Numbered from the stretch's first letter, positions 52,830 to 61,802 are shown. The stretch is DNA of 64,000 nt from JAUWKC01 sp035527845 (GCA_035527845.1 DATKZT010000073.1:28123-92122); one strand, 5' to 3'. Numbers and translations: made by a program. The notes: generated by a model not told the origin, from the letters alone.

Positions 52830-54007
52830 GTTCTCTTTCGGCGGGCCTCAAAGTCACTCTCGTACATATTCAAGAGCTTCTGTCTAACTACCTCGTGCGA
52901 ATAAAGTCTCCGGACCCTGTCCTGTGCCGCCTCAATAATCTCTTCAACTTCTGCCTTGGGCATACTCGCGACCGCCATCATTGCGGCGGCAAGAGCATGA
53001 GGTTCCTTTGACGGAACAAGCCAGCCGATCCGGTCGCTGTTAATGACCTCCGGAACTCCTCCGACATCGGTGGCGACGCATGGAACTCGGGCAGCCATCG
53101 CTTCGAGAATCACCCTCGGCATGCCTTCAGAAGCAATGGACGGCAAGACCAAAGCGTCTATGGCCCTTAATATCCGGGGGATGTCGTCCCTTTGGCCCAA
53201 GAAGTACACTGAGTCATAGAGCCCGACTTGCGCAACTTGTTGTTGGAGTTGTTCTTTCAAGGGACCTTGTCCCACCACGAGTAAATGTGCGCTCGGAAGG
53301 CGCTCTTTCACTTTCACGAACGCGCTGATAAGAAAAGCGTGGCCTTTATATGGGCCAAGCCGGCCTATAGTAGCAAAGACGAACGCATTCGCGGGCACCA
53401 CAGATAGGCCGGCTTTTGCCGCAGCTTTTGTGGTTGATACCTCGGCGAAGCGTCGGTAATCGACAGAATTTTCGAGAACCGACAGCTTCTGTTCCGAAAG
53501 AAGCCAGTTGCTTCTCAAGATATCTTTCCTGACACCTTCGGCAACCGGGACAATCCTGTCAATTCTCCTGAACAAAAGGAAGTTCGTCAGTTTTCTTCTG
53601 AGATTGGCGCTTCTTCCCATTCCGTGCACATGTGCCATGACGACGGGCGTTCGAGCGAGTGCCGCCGCGATTGCGCCATAGACCGTAGGCTTGTGAGCGT
53701 GGCAATGAATTATGTCAACGTCATGCGCTTTGAGAATTTTGACCAGCTTAAAGAGAATTGAAAAACGAAAGGCATTGAGCAATTCTACGTTTGACAGATA
53801 GAAGACTTCGTATCCAGCCTCTTTGATAAGGTTTCTTTCGACACCATATCCGCTGAGATAGATAAATATTATGTTGAAACGCTGCCTGTCCAGCCCCAGA
53901 ACGAGGTCGTTCACCGAGGTGATCCCGTGAGCATATTTAGCCCACATCAAGGCGATATTAATCTTGCGGTTTTCCAAAGCAGTGCTCCCAAACGGGCTTC
54001 CGGCCAT
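52826..54007 (-). CDS. Glycosyltransferase family 4
   Basis: 393 residues. The N-terminal domain has VDIIHCHAHKPTVYGAIAAA; the C-terminal domain has FVFATIGRLGPYKGHAFLIS and the EX7E donor motif in EGMPRVILEAMAARVPCVAT. A retaining transferase of the GT-B fold acting on a lipid-linked or surface glycan. The long N-terminal start (MAGSPFGSTALENRKIN) may be some 15 residues too long. The spacer to the UXS gene (54008-54227) shows no gene or terminator. Confidence 0.87.
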   Translation of the reverse strand: MAGSPFGSTALENRKINIALMWAKYAHGITSVNDLVLGLDRQRFNIIFIYLSGYGVERNLIKEAGYEVFYLSNVELLNAFRFSILFKLVKILKAHDVDIIHCHAHKPTVYGAIAAALARTPVVMAHVHGMGRSANLRRKLTNFLLFRRIDRIVPVAEGVRKDILRSNWLLSEQKLSVLENSVDYRRFAEVSTTKAAAKAGLSVVPANAFVFATIGRLGPYKGHAFLISAFVKVKERLPSAHLLVVGQGPLKEQLQQQVAQVGLYDSVYFLGQRDDIPRILRAIDALVLPSIASEGMPRVILEAMAARVPCVATDVGGVPEVINSDRIGWLVPSKEPHALAAAMMAVASMPKAEVEEIIEAAQDRVRRLYSHEVVRQKLLNMYESDFEARRKRT

Positions 54008-54227
54008 CCACCTGAGGCGGCGGGCGGAGTTTCAAAGCTTAGTCAATTTAGGCCAACCCCCACAGTATAGCGACGTCGAAAGATTCGTCAAGAGCGTCAT
54101 CATCTGGAACACCCTTGAACGGCCGAGCTGCACAGTATTCATGACTTGGGCGTCCGGGCGATGGTAATTTTTCTGTGCTCCATAGCCTGATACTATCGCA
54201 AAGGCATATCAGTATCGCCCCCCACGC

Positions 54228-55253
54228 TTACTGCTGATCGCGTCCCTTGACAAGGCCTGCCGGTGCCACCGGGTTCTGTGCACGTATCGACTCAGTCATC
54301 GTGGGCGATGGGGCTTCTTTGCCCAAAATTTGCCTGAAGTATTCTATGGTGTTGCTCAAGCCCTGTTCGAGAGGCACCGCCGGCTCCCAGCCGAGCCGAG
54401 TCTTCGCCAGAGTAATATCCGGCCAGCGCTGCGTGGGATCATCGGAAGGTAAAGGCTTATAGTCGAGTTTTGAACTTGAGCCCGCCAGGGTAATGATCGT
54501 CTCAGCCAGCTCCGAAATACTTATCTCGACCGGGTTGCCGAGATTTACCGGGCCGGTAAAATCATCCGCCGAATCCATGAACCGAATCATGGCTTCTATC
54601 ATATCATCCACGTAGCAGAAGGAACGAGTCTGCTTTCCGGTTCCGTATATGGTGAGGGGCTCATTTCTAAGGGCCTGGATTATGAAATTGGACACGACAC
54701 GTCCGTCAGAGGGGTGCATTCTGGGTCCGTAAGTATTGAAGATTCGAGCCACTTTTATCCTCAGCTTGTGCTGACGATAATAGTCGAAGAAGAGCGTTTC
54801 TGCACAGCGTTTGCCCTCGTCATAGCACGAACGTGCGCCGATGCAATTGACGTGTCCCCAGTAACTCTCGGATTGGGGATGGACTTTGGGATCGCCGTAA
54901 ACCTCGCTGGTGGAGGCCTGGAATATCCTGGCCTTTACCCTTTTGGCCAGGCCCAACATATTGATGGCGCCGTGCACGCTGGTCTTGGTTGTCTGCACAG
55001 GGTCGAACTGGTAATGGACGGGCGAGGCCGGGCATGCCAGGTTGTATATCTCATCCACCTCGACATAAAGGGGAAAGGTAACGTCATGTCGCATGGCCTC
55101 AAAACGAGGATTATCAAGAAGATGGAGTATATTGCTCTTCCTGCCGGTGAAGTAGTTGTCCACACAAAGCACATCATGGCCCATGTTCAGGAGTCTTTCG
55201 CAAAGATGCGAGCCAAGAAACCCTGCACCGCCTGTCACCATAACCCGCTTCAT
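54228..55253 (-). CDS. UDP-glucuronate decarboxylase (UDP-xylose synthase)
   Basis: 341 residues from ATG 55253, with AGGAG seven bases upstream; a longer frame from 55301 lacks support. MKRVMVTGGAGFLGSHLCER is the NAD site, YDEGKRCAE the YxxxK catalytic pair, and RIFNTYGPRMHPSDGRVVSN with SFCYVDDMIEAMIRFMD is typical of the UXS clade of extended SDRs. It converts UDP-glucuronate to UDP-xylose, a donor for surface glycan synthesis. Confidence 0.9.
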   Translation of the reverse strand: MKRVMVTGGAGFLGSHLCERLLNMGHDVLCVDNYFTGRKSNILHLLDNPRFEAMRHDVTFPLYVEVDEIYNLACPASPVHYQFDPVQTTKTSVHGAINMLGLAKRVKARIFQASTSEVYGDPKVHPQSESYWGHVNCIGARSCYDEGKRCAETLFFDYYRQHKLRIKVARIFNTYGPRMHPSDGRVVSNFIIQALRNEPLTIYGTGKQTRSFCYVDDMIEAMIRFMDSADDFTGPVNLGNPVEISISELAETIITLAGSSSKLDYKPLPSDDPTQRWPDITLAKTRLGWEPAVPLEQGLSNTIEYFRQILGKEAPSPTMTESIRAQNPVAPAGLVKGRDQQ

Positions 55254-55429
55254 TATCTGCTCCTGTACTTCGCCCAAAGCATCGACAACGCGGAGACGCA
55301 CCTCTTAACATTATGGAAGGCCGCGCGACCCCAATATTTAGAGCCGACAACCAGCCACACACACGAGCCCCTGCCAAACGGCTCGCGCACAACATCTCTG
55401 CAATACTGCAATAAACTGCGATAGCGGGT

Positions 55430-55457
55430 ATTGTAGCACGTAGATACGCAAGTTCAA
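55430..55457 (-). promoter_or_regulatory. Promoter of the UDP-xylose synthase gene
   Basis: Minus strand TTGAAC (55457-55452) and TACAAT (55435-55430), spacing 16. The rest of the 55254-55675 divergent spacer shows no gene. Confidence 0.6.
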
Positions 55458-55675
55458 GCACAAAAACGCTTGACTGTCTGTCGGCACTGTATTAAGCTGC
55501 CGGCGACAGGTTATCCGAAGAGACAGACCTTTGCCGTCGGGGCCGGCAGTGCATGAAAGCGGGCAGTGGTGGCAACGGGTCTCAAAGTCGATAAGACGTT
55601 GCGAGCGCGGGGGCGGTGAAACGCCATAGCGGTCGTAGGAATTGAATAGAGCTATATGTCGGAGAACAGGGTCAC

Positions 55676-56515
55676 ATGGCCGAAAAAGACAATCCGCTGG
55701 TGAGTATTTGTATACCTCACTGGCAGGTCAAGGAATTAATCACATTGTGCCTTCGCGCGATCCGGAAATACACGCAAACAGTTCCAATCGAGGTCATTGT
55801 TGTGGACAATGGTTCGCAGGATGAATCGCTGGACTATTTGCGAGGCCTTTCCTGGATAAGATTGATCGAACGCGCGAAAGAGACGCCGGACTATTGGGTC
55901 CAGGCGTTTATCAGCGCCTTGGACATTGGCTTCGAGAGCAGTCGGGGCGAATACTTTGTGATTATGCACAGCGACACTATCGTGAAGCACCCGGGCTGGC
56001 TCGAGCGGTTGTTGTCGCCATTCGACGGCGACCCGAAGTGCGCTGCCGCAGGGGCCTGGAAGCTCGAATGGCGGCACCCCCTATATGAGCTCACAAAGAA
56101 ACTTACGGACACCAAAAGGGCCAAGCTGTGGCTGCGGCGAACGTTTATGCGAGACCCGAGCGCGCAGCAACTCAAGCGGGAGCTGTGTCCGCGTGATTAT
56201 TGTTCAATGTATCGGTCTGAGCCGATACGCAGGCTGGGGTTGCGTTTCGACCCGAAAGACGGCTGGGCCGGTTATACAGCCGGTGAGAAGATGTATTACC
56301 AACTGAAAGAACACGGCTACCACGCGGTTGTGATTGATAGTCTGGAGATGATGAACTACATGGTGCACCTGGCACACGCGACGGCTGGACTACGACCTGC
56401 GGAGCGACGTCTTGGTCATCGGCATGCACAGAAAAAGGCCGAACGCAGGCTTCATCGACTGTTCAATTCAGACCTTGCAAAAACTCTGGCGGTCGATGAC
56501 AGCCTGGACAAATGA
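55676..56515 (+). CDS. Glycosyltransferase family 2
   Basis: 279 residues. LVSICIPHWQVKELI and VEVIVVDNGSQDES-like IEVIVVDNGSQDESLDYL are the GT-A start, and YFVIMHSDTIVKHPGWLERL carries a DxD-like HSD motif. The middle and C-terminus (LCPRDYCSMYRSEPIRRLGL) match family members acting on surface glycans. The only plus-strand gene within the glycan cluster; it converges on rmlB with 38 bases between. Confidence 0.82.
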   Translation: MAEKDNPLVSICIPHWQVKELITLCLRAIRKYTQTVPIEVIVVDNGSQDESLDYLRGLSWIRLIERAKETPDYWVQAFISALDIGFESSRGEYFVIMHSDTIVKHPGWLERLLSPFDGDPKCAAAGAWKLEWRHPLYELTKKLTDTKRAKLWLRRTFMRDPSAQQLKRELCPRDYCSMYRSEPIRRLGLRFDPKDGWAGYTAGEKMYYQLKEHGYHAVVIDSLEMMNYMVHLAHATAGLRPAERRLGHRHAQKKAERRLHRLFNSDLAKTLAVDDSLDK

Positions 56516-56553
56516 GGCCGATGTGATAAGGTTTGTCGTGGCCGGTCGTATCT

Positions 56554-57567
56554 TCAGCGATTCGCGTACATCTGCTCATAGTACTTCTGATAGTCACCGG
56601 AAACAACGCTGTCGAGCCACTTTTTATTCTGGAGATACCAGTCTATCGTCTTGTTAATTCCCTCCTCGAAGGTTACAGACGGACGCCAACCAAGCTGTTT
56701 CATTATCCTGGCGGCGTCAATGGCGTAACGTCGGTCGTGGCCCGGTCTGTCGGTGACGTGCCTGATGAGGGACCTGGGCTTCTGGAGTCTGTCGAGAATA
56801 AGCTCGACGACTTCGATGTTTTTCTTCTCATTGCATCCGCCTATGTTATAGACTTCGCCCGGCGTCGCTTGTGTCAGGACCTTCCATAGCGCCGTGCAAT
56901 GGTCATATACGTAGAGCCAGTCGCGGACGTGCAGGCCGTCACCATAAACGGGCAGTTGCCTGTCGTTCAAGGCGTTGTTAATCATCAGGGGAATCAGTTT
57001 TTCCGGGAACTGATACGGTCCGTAGTTGTTGGAACACCTGGTTATGTTATACTTGAGACCCCAGGTGTGACCAAAGGCCTTGACAAGATGGTCGGCGGCG
57101 CCCTTGCTGGCGGAATACGGGGAATTCGGAGCGAGAGGCGTCTGCTCGGTGAACTTGCCTTCCGGGCCGAGCTCGCCGTAGACTTCGTCAGTGGAAATCT
57201 GAACGAACCGCTGCAATTTCTTGTCACGTGCGGCCTCCAGCAAAGTCAACGTGCCGGTGACATTGGTTTCGATAAACACCTTAGGCTCGGTAATGGAGCG
57301 GTCGACGTGACTTTCCGCGGCGAAATTGACAATTGCATCGATTCGGCACTCGTCGATAATCTTTTCAATCAGTTCACCGTCGCAGATATCGCCTTTGAAG
57401 AATTTGTGGTTTGGATGTTTTTCGAAACCGGCCAGGTTCTCGAGATTTCCGGCGTATGTAAGCTTGTCGAGGTTGGCGACGAAGCAGTCAGGATGTTCGG
57501 AAAGCACCATCCGCACAAAATTGCTTCCGATGAAGCCTGCTCCGCCTGTAACGAGAAATCTTCTCAT
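56554..57567 (-). CDS. rmlB: dTDP-glucose 4,6-dehydratase
   Basis: 337 residues. RRFLVTGGAGFIGSNFVRMV is the NAD site; QISTDEVYGELG and PYSASKGAADHLVKAF give the catalytic Thr-Asp-Glu and Tyr-Lys; RCSNNYGPYQFPEKLIPLMI is the family signature. Second step of dTDP-L-rhamnose synthesis. It is last of the four-gene rml run and overlaps rmlD by four bases (ATGA). Confidence 0.94.
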   Translation of the reverse strand: MRRFLVTGGAGFIGSNFVRMVLSEHPDCFVANLDKLTYAGNLENLAGFEKHPNHKFFKGDICDGELIEKIIDECRIDAIVNFAAESHVDRSITEPKVFIETNVTGTLTLLEAARDKKLQRFVQISTDEVYGELGPEGKFTEQTPLAPNSPYSASKGAADHLVKAFGHTWGLKYNITRCSNNYGPYQFPEKLIPLMINNALNDRQLPVYGDGLHVRDWLYVYDHCTALWKVLTQATPGEVYNIGGCNEKKNIEVVELILDRLQKPRSLIRHVTDRPGHDRRYAIDAARIMKQLGWRPSVTFEEGINKTIDWYLQNKKWLDSVVSGDYQKYYEQMYANR

Positions 57568-58403
57568 AATCGCCTCAGGAACGCCTCCAGGGGCGCCTGC
57601 CAGGGCGCGATGGGCCCATCGAGCAGGGCCTTTATTTTGGTGCAGTCGAACCGGCTGTTCAGGGGCCTTGCCGCGGGACTCCTATGATCGCGGCTCTTGC
57701 AGGGCCGCAGTTCAACATCCATCGAGAGTTTGTCAAAAACGAATTGTGCCATTTCGAACCGGCTGACATAGCCTTCGCTTGCAAAATGAAATATGCCTTC
57801 CGGCTTTGCAGGCAACAATTTGCAGATCGTCTTTGCCGCTTCTGTTGTAGCGGTGGGCGAACCTATCTGGTCATCAACGACCTTCAGCACTTTGTGGTCT
57901 CCGGCGCGCTTAATCAATTTGGCGACAAAGTTATTTCCATGCAAGCCATACGTCCATTCGAGACGGATTATACAACAGCGGCAGCCGGTTTCAAGCAGAA
58001 GCTTTTCGCCGGCGAGCTTGCTCCTGCCGTATGTATTGACAGGGTTTGGCCGGTCGGTTTCGACATACGGCGCTTCGCCCTTACCGTCAAAGACGAAATC
58101 GGTGCTGACGTGAAGCACCCATACGTCCGCCTGTTTTGCGATGCGCCCCAGCCGCCCCACTGCTTCGGCGTTGACCCTGTAGGCCAGTTCAGGTTGGGCC
58201 TCGGCCCCGTCAACATTGGTGTAAGCGGCGCAGTTGACGACAATCGAAGCCTGTTCAACAACCTGCTCAAGCTGTTTTGGGTCGGTAATGTCCAAATCAG
58301 GCAGGTCGAAGACGGCAGTATTGAAGTTTGGCTGACAGCCACAGGCCAAATCGGAGCCGAGCATCCCCCTGCCGCCCAGGATAGCGACCCTCTCGTCATC
58401 CAT
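57564..58403 (-). CDS. rmlD: dTDP-4-dehydrorhamnose reductase
   Basis: 279 residues from ATG 58403 (MDDERVAILGGRGMLGSDLA), which overlaps the preceding stop in ATGGATGA; longer starts up to 58496 lie inside rmlC and are unlikely. VNCAAYTNVDGAEAQPELAY, HVSTDFVFDGKGEAPYVETD and NTYGRSKLAGE (YxxxK) are RmlD motifs. It makes dTDP-L-rhamnose by reduction of the 4-keto sugar. Confidence 0.92.
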   Translation of the reverse strand: MDDERVAILGGRGMLGSDLACGCQPNFNTAVFDLPDLDITDPKQLEQVVEQASIVVNCAAYTNVDGAEAQPELAYRVNAEAVGRLGRIAKQADVWVLHVSTDFVFDGKGEAPYVETDRPNPVNTYGRSKLAGEKLLLETGCRCCIIRLEWTYGLHGNNFVAKLIKRAGDHKVLKVVDDQIGSPTATTEAAKTICKLLPAKPEGIFHFASEGYVSRFEMAQFVFDKLSMDVELRPCKSRDHRSPAARPLNSRFDCTKIKALLDGPIAPWQAPLEAFLRRL

Positions 58404-58923
58404 CTTTTCGCGCCCAGTCATACGGGATGTCGTTGTCGTGTGGGTCGGTGCGGAATTCATCCGGCTCCGCACAGTTATAAACCTCGGAGACGACATTTAC
58501 AATGTAGGCCTCGCTCCGGCTGACACACATCCAGCCGTGCTGCACGCCGGGCGGTATGCGGACGAGGCCGGGGCAGTGCTCGCCGAGATACAGTTCGTTG
58601 ACAATACCGAAGGTCGGTGAACCCTCACGACGATCATGGAGAGCGACTTTGACAGTTCCCTTTATAACATGGAAATGGTCGGTCTGTTTTTTGTGGTGGT
58701 GCCAGGCCTTGACAACGCCGGGATAGGTGGTGGTGAAATACACCTGTCCGAATTTCTCGAACCAGGGGTCGTCGGCTCTCATTATCTCTCCGAGCCGGCC
58801 TCGCTCGTCGGGCAGAACTTTGGCCCGGCGGACTCCTACTCCGTCAATAAGGCCTCCTGACCCTCGGACGATCAATCCTTCATCGGCAAAAACCGTCTTC
58901 ATTGTGGCTGTTTGCTTGCTCAT
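58396..58923 (-). CDS. rmlC: RmlC-family dTDP-4-dehydrorhamnose 3,5-epimerase-like cupin
   Basis: 175 residues. A double-stranded beta-helix with VYFTTTYPGVVKAWHHHKKQ, HVIKGTVKVALHDRREGSPTF-like core (VKVALHDRREGSP) and VRIPPGVQHGWMCVS. The position between rmlA and rmlD and the ending YNCAEPDEFRTDPHDNDIPY fit RmlC, but the usual H-x-Q sugar site reads AWHHHKKQTDHFH, so it belongs to a divergent clade and its exact epimer product is less certain. Confidence 0.75.
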   Translation of the reverse strand: MSKQTATMKTVFADEGLIVRGSGGLIDGVGVRRAKVLPDERGRLGEIMRADDPWFEKFGQVYFTTTYPGVVKAWHHHKKQTDHFHVIKGTVKVALHDRREGSPTFGIVNELYLGEHCPGLVRIPPGVQHGWMCVSRSEAYIVNVVSEVYNCAEPDEFRTDPHDNDIPYDWARKDG

Positions 58924-59645
58924 TGTGGCGGCTCCTTTATCACCAGCTCGTTGGCCCTGCTAAGCGACTCGAAGGTTCCGGCATCGGTCCACCAGCCGTC
59001 GAGAACGTCGTATTCCAGGTTGCCCTTGCGGATATACGCGTTGTTGACATCGCTGACTTCCAGCTCGCCGCGTGCCGAGGGCCTGAGCGTTCTGATAATA
59101 TCAAAGACCGACGTGTCGTAGAAATAGATACCGGTTATTGCATAATCGGATTTTGGCGTTTGCGGTTTTTCTTCGATAGCTGTGATCCTGCCGCCGGCTG
59201 TTTGCGCCACGCCAAAGCGCTCGGGGTCGGGGACCTGTTTGAGCAGCACTCTCGCGCCATTCTTCTGAGAGATGAAGTTCGCAGCGTATGGTCTGAGACC
59301 GGCTTGGAAGATATTGTCGCCAAGGATAACGGCGATGGGCTGTTCGGCGGCGAAGTTTTCTGCCAAAGCCAAAGCCTGTGCGATTCCACCGGCCTCATCC
59401 TGCACCTTGTAGGTGAAATGACAACGGAAGTTTTTGCCGGAACCGAGCAGGCTGACGACGTCCCCCATGTGTTCGGTGCCGGTGACAATCAGTATCTGGT
59501 CGATGTCTGCGGACGTCAGTTTTTCTATTGGGTAATAAATCATGGGCTTTTGCCCGATAGGCAGCAGATGTTTGTTCGTGACTTTGGTCAGAGGCATCAG
59601 GCGTGAGCCCGTGCCGCCTGCCAGCACAACCCCTTTTAGAGTCAC
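58920..59645 (-). CDS. rmlA: Glucose-1-phosphate thymidylyltransferase, short form
   Basis: 241 residues. KGVVLAGGTGSRLMPLTKVT is the nucleotide loop, then NKHLLPIGQKPMIYYPIEKL, VILGDNIF and EKPQTPKSDYAITGIYFYD. Bacterial RmlA proteins are usually near 290 residues; here the C-terminal part that carries the secondary (allosteric) site is missing, as in short relatives. First gene of the rmlA-C-D-B run; overlaps rmlC by four bases. It begins 45 bases after pheS. Confidence 0.88.
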   Translation of the reverse strand: MTLKGVVLAGGTGSRLMPLTKVTNKHLLPIGQKPMIYYPIEKLTSADIDQILIVTGTEHMGDVVSLLGSGKNFRCHFTYKVQDEAGGIAQALALAENFAAEQPIAVILGDNIFQAGLRPYAANFISQKNGARVLLKQVPDPERFGVAQTAGGRITAIEEKPQTPKSDYAITGIYFYDTSVFDIIRTLRPSARGELEVSDVNNAYIRKGNLEYDVLDGWWTDAGTFESLSRANELVIKEPPQ

Positions 59646-59690
59646 GACAGGCCCTTTCCAAAACTAAGTTTGACCGGTATCTCCATAAGG

Positions 59691-60680
59691 TCAAAACTGC
59701 TTTAGGAATCGTAAATCGTTTTCAAAAAGCAGCCGAATATCCGTTATGCCGTACTTTCTCATGGCAAGGCGTTCTATTCCGAAGCCGAATGCCCACCCGG
59801 TGTATTTTTCGCTGTCGATTCCGACGGCGTCGAACACGTTCGGATCGACCATGCCGCAGCCACCCATCTCCACCCAGCTTTCGCTGCCGGTCTTATCCAC
59901 CAGCAGCAAATCTACTTCGGCGCTGGGTTCGGTGAACGGAAAGAAACTCGGCCGGAATCGCCATTTCGTATCCGGGCCGAAAAAGGTATGGATAAACTGC
60001 TCGATAGTGGTCTTCATATCGACCATGCTGACACCCTCGTCAACGACGAGTGCTTCGAGCTGATGGAACATATACATGTGCGTTGCATCGACGGTGTCCG
60101 GACGATAAACCCGCCCCGGCGCGACTACCCGAATGGGCGGCTTCGTGCGCTCCATTACACGAATCTGGATCGTCGATGTCTGGCTCCGCAGCAGGGTGTC
60201 ATCGGAAACATAGAAATTATCCGAAGGATCCCTCGCCGGATGCTCGGGGCCGATGTTCAGTGCGATGAAATTGTGCCAATCGTCCTCGACCTCGGGGCCG
60301 TAAGCGACGCCGAAGCCCATTCTACCGAATATATCCAGCAACTCACTTAAGGTCTGCGTAATGACGTGCGTCTTGCCGATCCCGACGGGGATGCCCGGTA
60401 GAGTAACATCTATAAGCTCTTTTGGCTTGCCCTGCTGCGACTGAAGAGCGGCTTTCAACTCTTCGAAGGCTTTAGTTACATCTTTCTTTACCTTATTCGC
60501 AAGCTGACCGGCTTTAGGCTTCTCTTCGGGCGGAAATTTCCCTATCTGGCTGAGCATCTGGGTAACCTGTCCTTTGCGGCCCAGATACTTTATGCGGAAT
60601 TCTTCCAGAGCGGCAAGGTCGGCGACCTTTTGCAGCTCAGCAAGAGCTTCTTCGCCGGTTTTTTCAAATTGCTCAAGCAT
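59691..60680 (-). CDS. pheS: Phenylalanine--tRNA ligase alpha subunit
   Basis: 329 residues, near the usual 330-350. The N-terminal coiled coil (EFRIKYLGRKGQVTQMLSQI) is followed by class II motif 2 (RVVAPGRVYRPDTVDATHMY), HQLEALVVDEGVSMVDMK, FRPSFFPFTEPSAEVDL and motif 3 GWAFGFGIERLAMRKYGI. Catalytic subunit of the alpha2beta2 enzyme. The partner pheT is not next to it; rmlA follows instead. Confidence 0.95.
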   Translation of the reverse strand: MLEQFEKTGEEALAELQKVADLAALEEFRIKYLGRKGQVTQMLSQIGKFPPEEKPKAGQLANKVKKDVTKAFEELKAALQSQQGKPKELIDVTLPGIPVGIGKTHVITQTLSELLDIFGRMGFGVAYGPEVEDDWHNFIALNIGPEHPARDPSDNFYVSDDTLLRSQTSTIQIRVMERTKPPIRVVAPGRVYRPDTVDATHMYMFHQLEALVVDEGVSMVDMKTTIEQFIHTFFGPDTKWRFRPSFFPFTEPSAEVDLLLVDKTGSESWVEMGGCGMVDPNVFDAVGIDSEKYTGWAFGFGIERLAMRKYGITDIRLLFENDLRFLKQF

Positions 60681-60686
60681 TTTCTC

Positions 60687-60724
60687 GTATGTCGTATGTT
60701 GTATATCGTATGTCGCAAGTCGTG
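60687..60724. repeat. Degenerate 7-bp tandem repeat, pheS-rplT spacer
   Basis: Five to six units in register: TCGTATG, TCGTATG, TTGTATA, TCGTATG, TCGCAAG, TCGTGTC. Related units occur at about 61966-61998 on the other strand. Confidence 0.6.
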
Positions 60725-60755
60725 TCCCAAAACATAGTTTACGATTTACGACTTA

Positions 60756-61112
60756 CTATTTTGCCGCGGTACCGGCAGCTTCGACAATAGCGTCGAAGGC
60801 CTTCGGGTCGTCAATGGCAATTTCGCTCATCATTTTCCGATTCAGGGCAATCTTCGCCTTTTTACAGCCGTCGATGAACTCGCTGTATCTGACGCCCCGC
60901 TGCCGACATGCTGCGCTCAGCCGGGTAATCCACAGGCCCCGGAAATCGCGTTTTTTGCGTTTTCTGCCGATTCGAGCGTTAACAGCCGCCCGGACACCTG
61001 CTTCTTTGGCCAGCCGATATAGCCGGCCGGCGGAACCGCTATGGCCTTTTACTGCTCTGAGGACTCGTTTTTTTGCTTGGCGTCTTGCGGCGCCTTTTCT
61101 TACTCTTGGCAT
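60756..61112 (-). CDS. rplT: 50S ribosomal protein L20
   Basis: 118 residues, normal length. Starts MPRVRKGAARRQAKKRVLRA, with FRGLWITRLSAACRQRGVRY (family signature) and LNRKMMSEIAIDDPKAFDAI. Follows rpmI in the transcription order; the expected infC is not upstream. Confidence 0.96.
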   Translation of the reverse strand: MPRVRKGAARRQAKKRVLRAVKGHSGSAGRLYRLAKEAGVRAAVNARIGRKRKKRDFRGLWITRLSAACRQRGVRYSEFIDGCKKAKIALNRKMMSEIAIDDPKAFDAIVEAAGTAAK

Positions 61113-61193
61113 TTTCAGCTTTCCTTTGAAATTTATCGATTCTTAAGGCCCGCTGGCGGCAGCTGAATGAGAGCCGAGAAGCAGGCCAATTCA

Positions 61194-61228
61194 ATTGATT
61201 ATTGATTATTGATTATTGTCTATTGAAT
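61194..61228. repeat. Degenerate 7-bp tandem repeat, rplT-rpmI spacer
   Basis: Units TTGATTA, TTGATTA, TTGATTA, TTGTCTA, TTGAATA in unbroken 7-base register. Confidence 0.6.
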
Positions 61229-61243
61229 ATTTCCCCAGGGTAT

Positions 61244-61438
61244 CTATTTGCAGAGTTTAATCCTGGCCGTTTTAGCCATTTTGTTGGTAACAATATCCAT
61301 GCTGCTGACACGCCTTCGGCGTTTTGCGTTTTTACCGCTCATCAGATGCCCGTCGCCGGAGCGATGGTGCTTTATCTTGCCTTTAGCGGTAACCTTGACT
61401 CTTTTGCTCAATCCCTTATGGGTCTTCTGTTTAGGCAT
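61244..61438 (-). CDS. rpmI: 50S ribosomal protein L35
   Basis: 64 residues, the usual length. MPKQKTHKGLSKRVKVTAKG and HHRSGDGHLMSGKNAKRRRR are characteristic. First gene of the rpmI-rplT-pheS string, transcribed from its own promoter at 61534. Confidence 0.96.
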   Translation of the reverse strand: MPKQKTHKGLSKRVKVTAKGKIKHHRSGDGHLMSGKNAKRRRRVSSMDIVTNKMAKTARIKLCK

Positions 61439-61479
61439 TTAACTATTTCCCTTAATAGAATATATCCGATTTCAAGCAT

Positions 61480-61509
61480 CGAAAAGGCCGTTTACTGCCG
61501 ATCTTTTCG
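61480..61509 (-). promoter_or_regulatory. Hairpin in the rpmI leader
   Basis: CGAAAAG (61509-61503, minus strand) pairs with CTTTTCG (61486-61480) around GATCGGC-like loop sequence, inside the ~95-nt rpmI leader. A possible autoregulatory site for L20 or L35, but no known consensus is matched. Confidence 0.3.
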
Positions 61510-61533
61510 GTGCCAAGAAAACATAAGCTCGGT

Positions 61534-61562
61534 AGTTTACGCTATTTTCCGCCTAAGGTCAA
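61534..61562 (-). promoter_or_regulatory. Promoter of the rpmI-rplT-pheS operon
   Basis: Minus strand TTGACC (61562-61557) and TAAACT (61539-61534), spacing 17. Confidence 0.7.
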
Positions 61563-61678
61563 TATCATAACCGTCAGTTTTTCGAAAAAAATCCATAATA
61601 TCCTTCATAAGCCCTTTTCGCCTCAAGCGGCTAAAAACAAGCCCCCCAGCCGAATCGCCCCCCACAACGTTTCAAAAT

Positions 61679-61802
61679 TGGCTTTGATTGGCTTTGATTG
61701 GCTTTGTTTTTTTGGAGCCGCCAGCCGCCTAAATTCTCATAAACCATTGCTATTACTACTTTAGCATCATTTCGACTCCCGGCAAATTGGCTTTGTTTTT
61801 TC
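61679..61802. repeat. TTGGCTTTGA tandem repeat and repeated AAACAAAGCCAA motif
   Basis: Three 10-bp units TTGGCTTTGA, TTGGCTTTGA, TTGGCTTTGT (61679-61708) continue into a T-run; TTGGCTTTGTTTTTTC recurs at 61788-61802. On the minus strand the motif reads AAAACAAAGCCAA. Such AAAACAAAGCCAAT stretches yield spurious KANQSQSKP-type peptides and are familiar from Phycisphaerae intergenic DNA. Confidence 0.5.
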
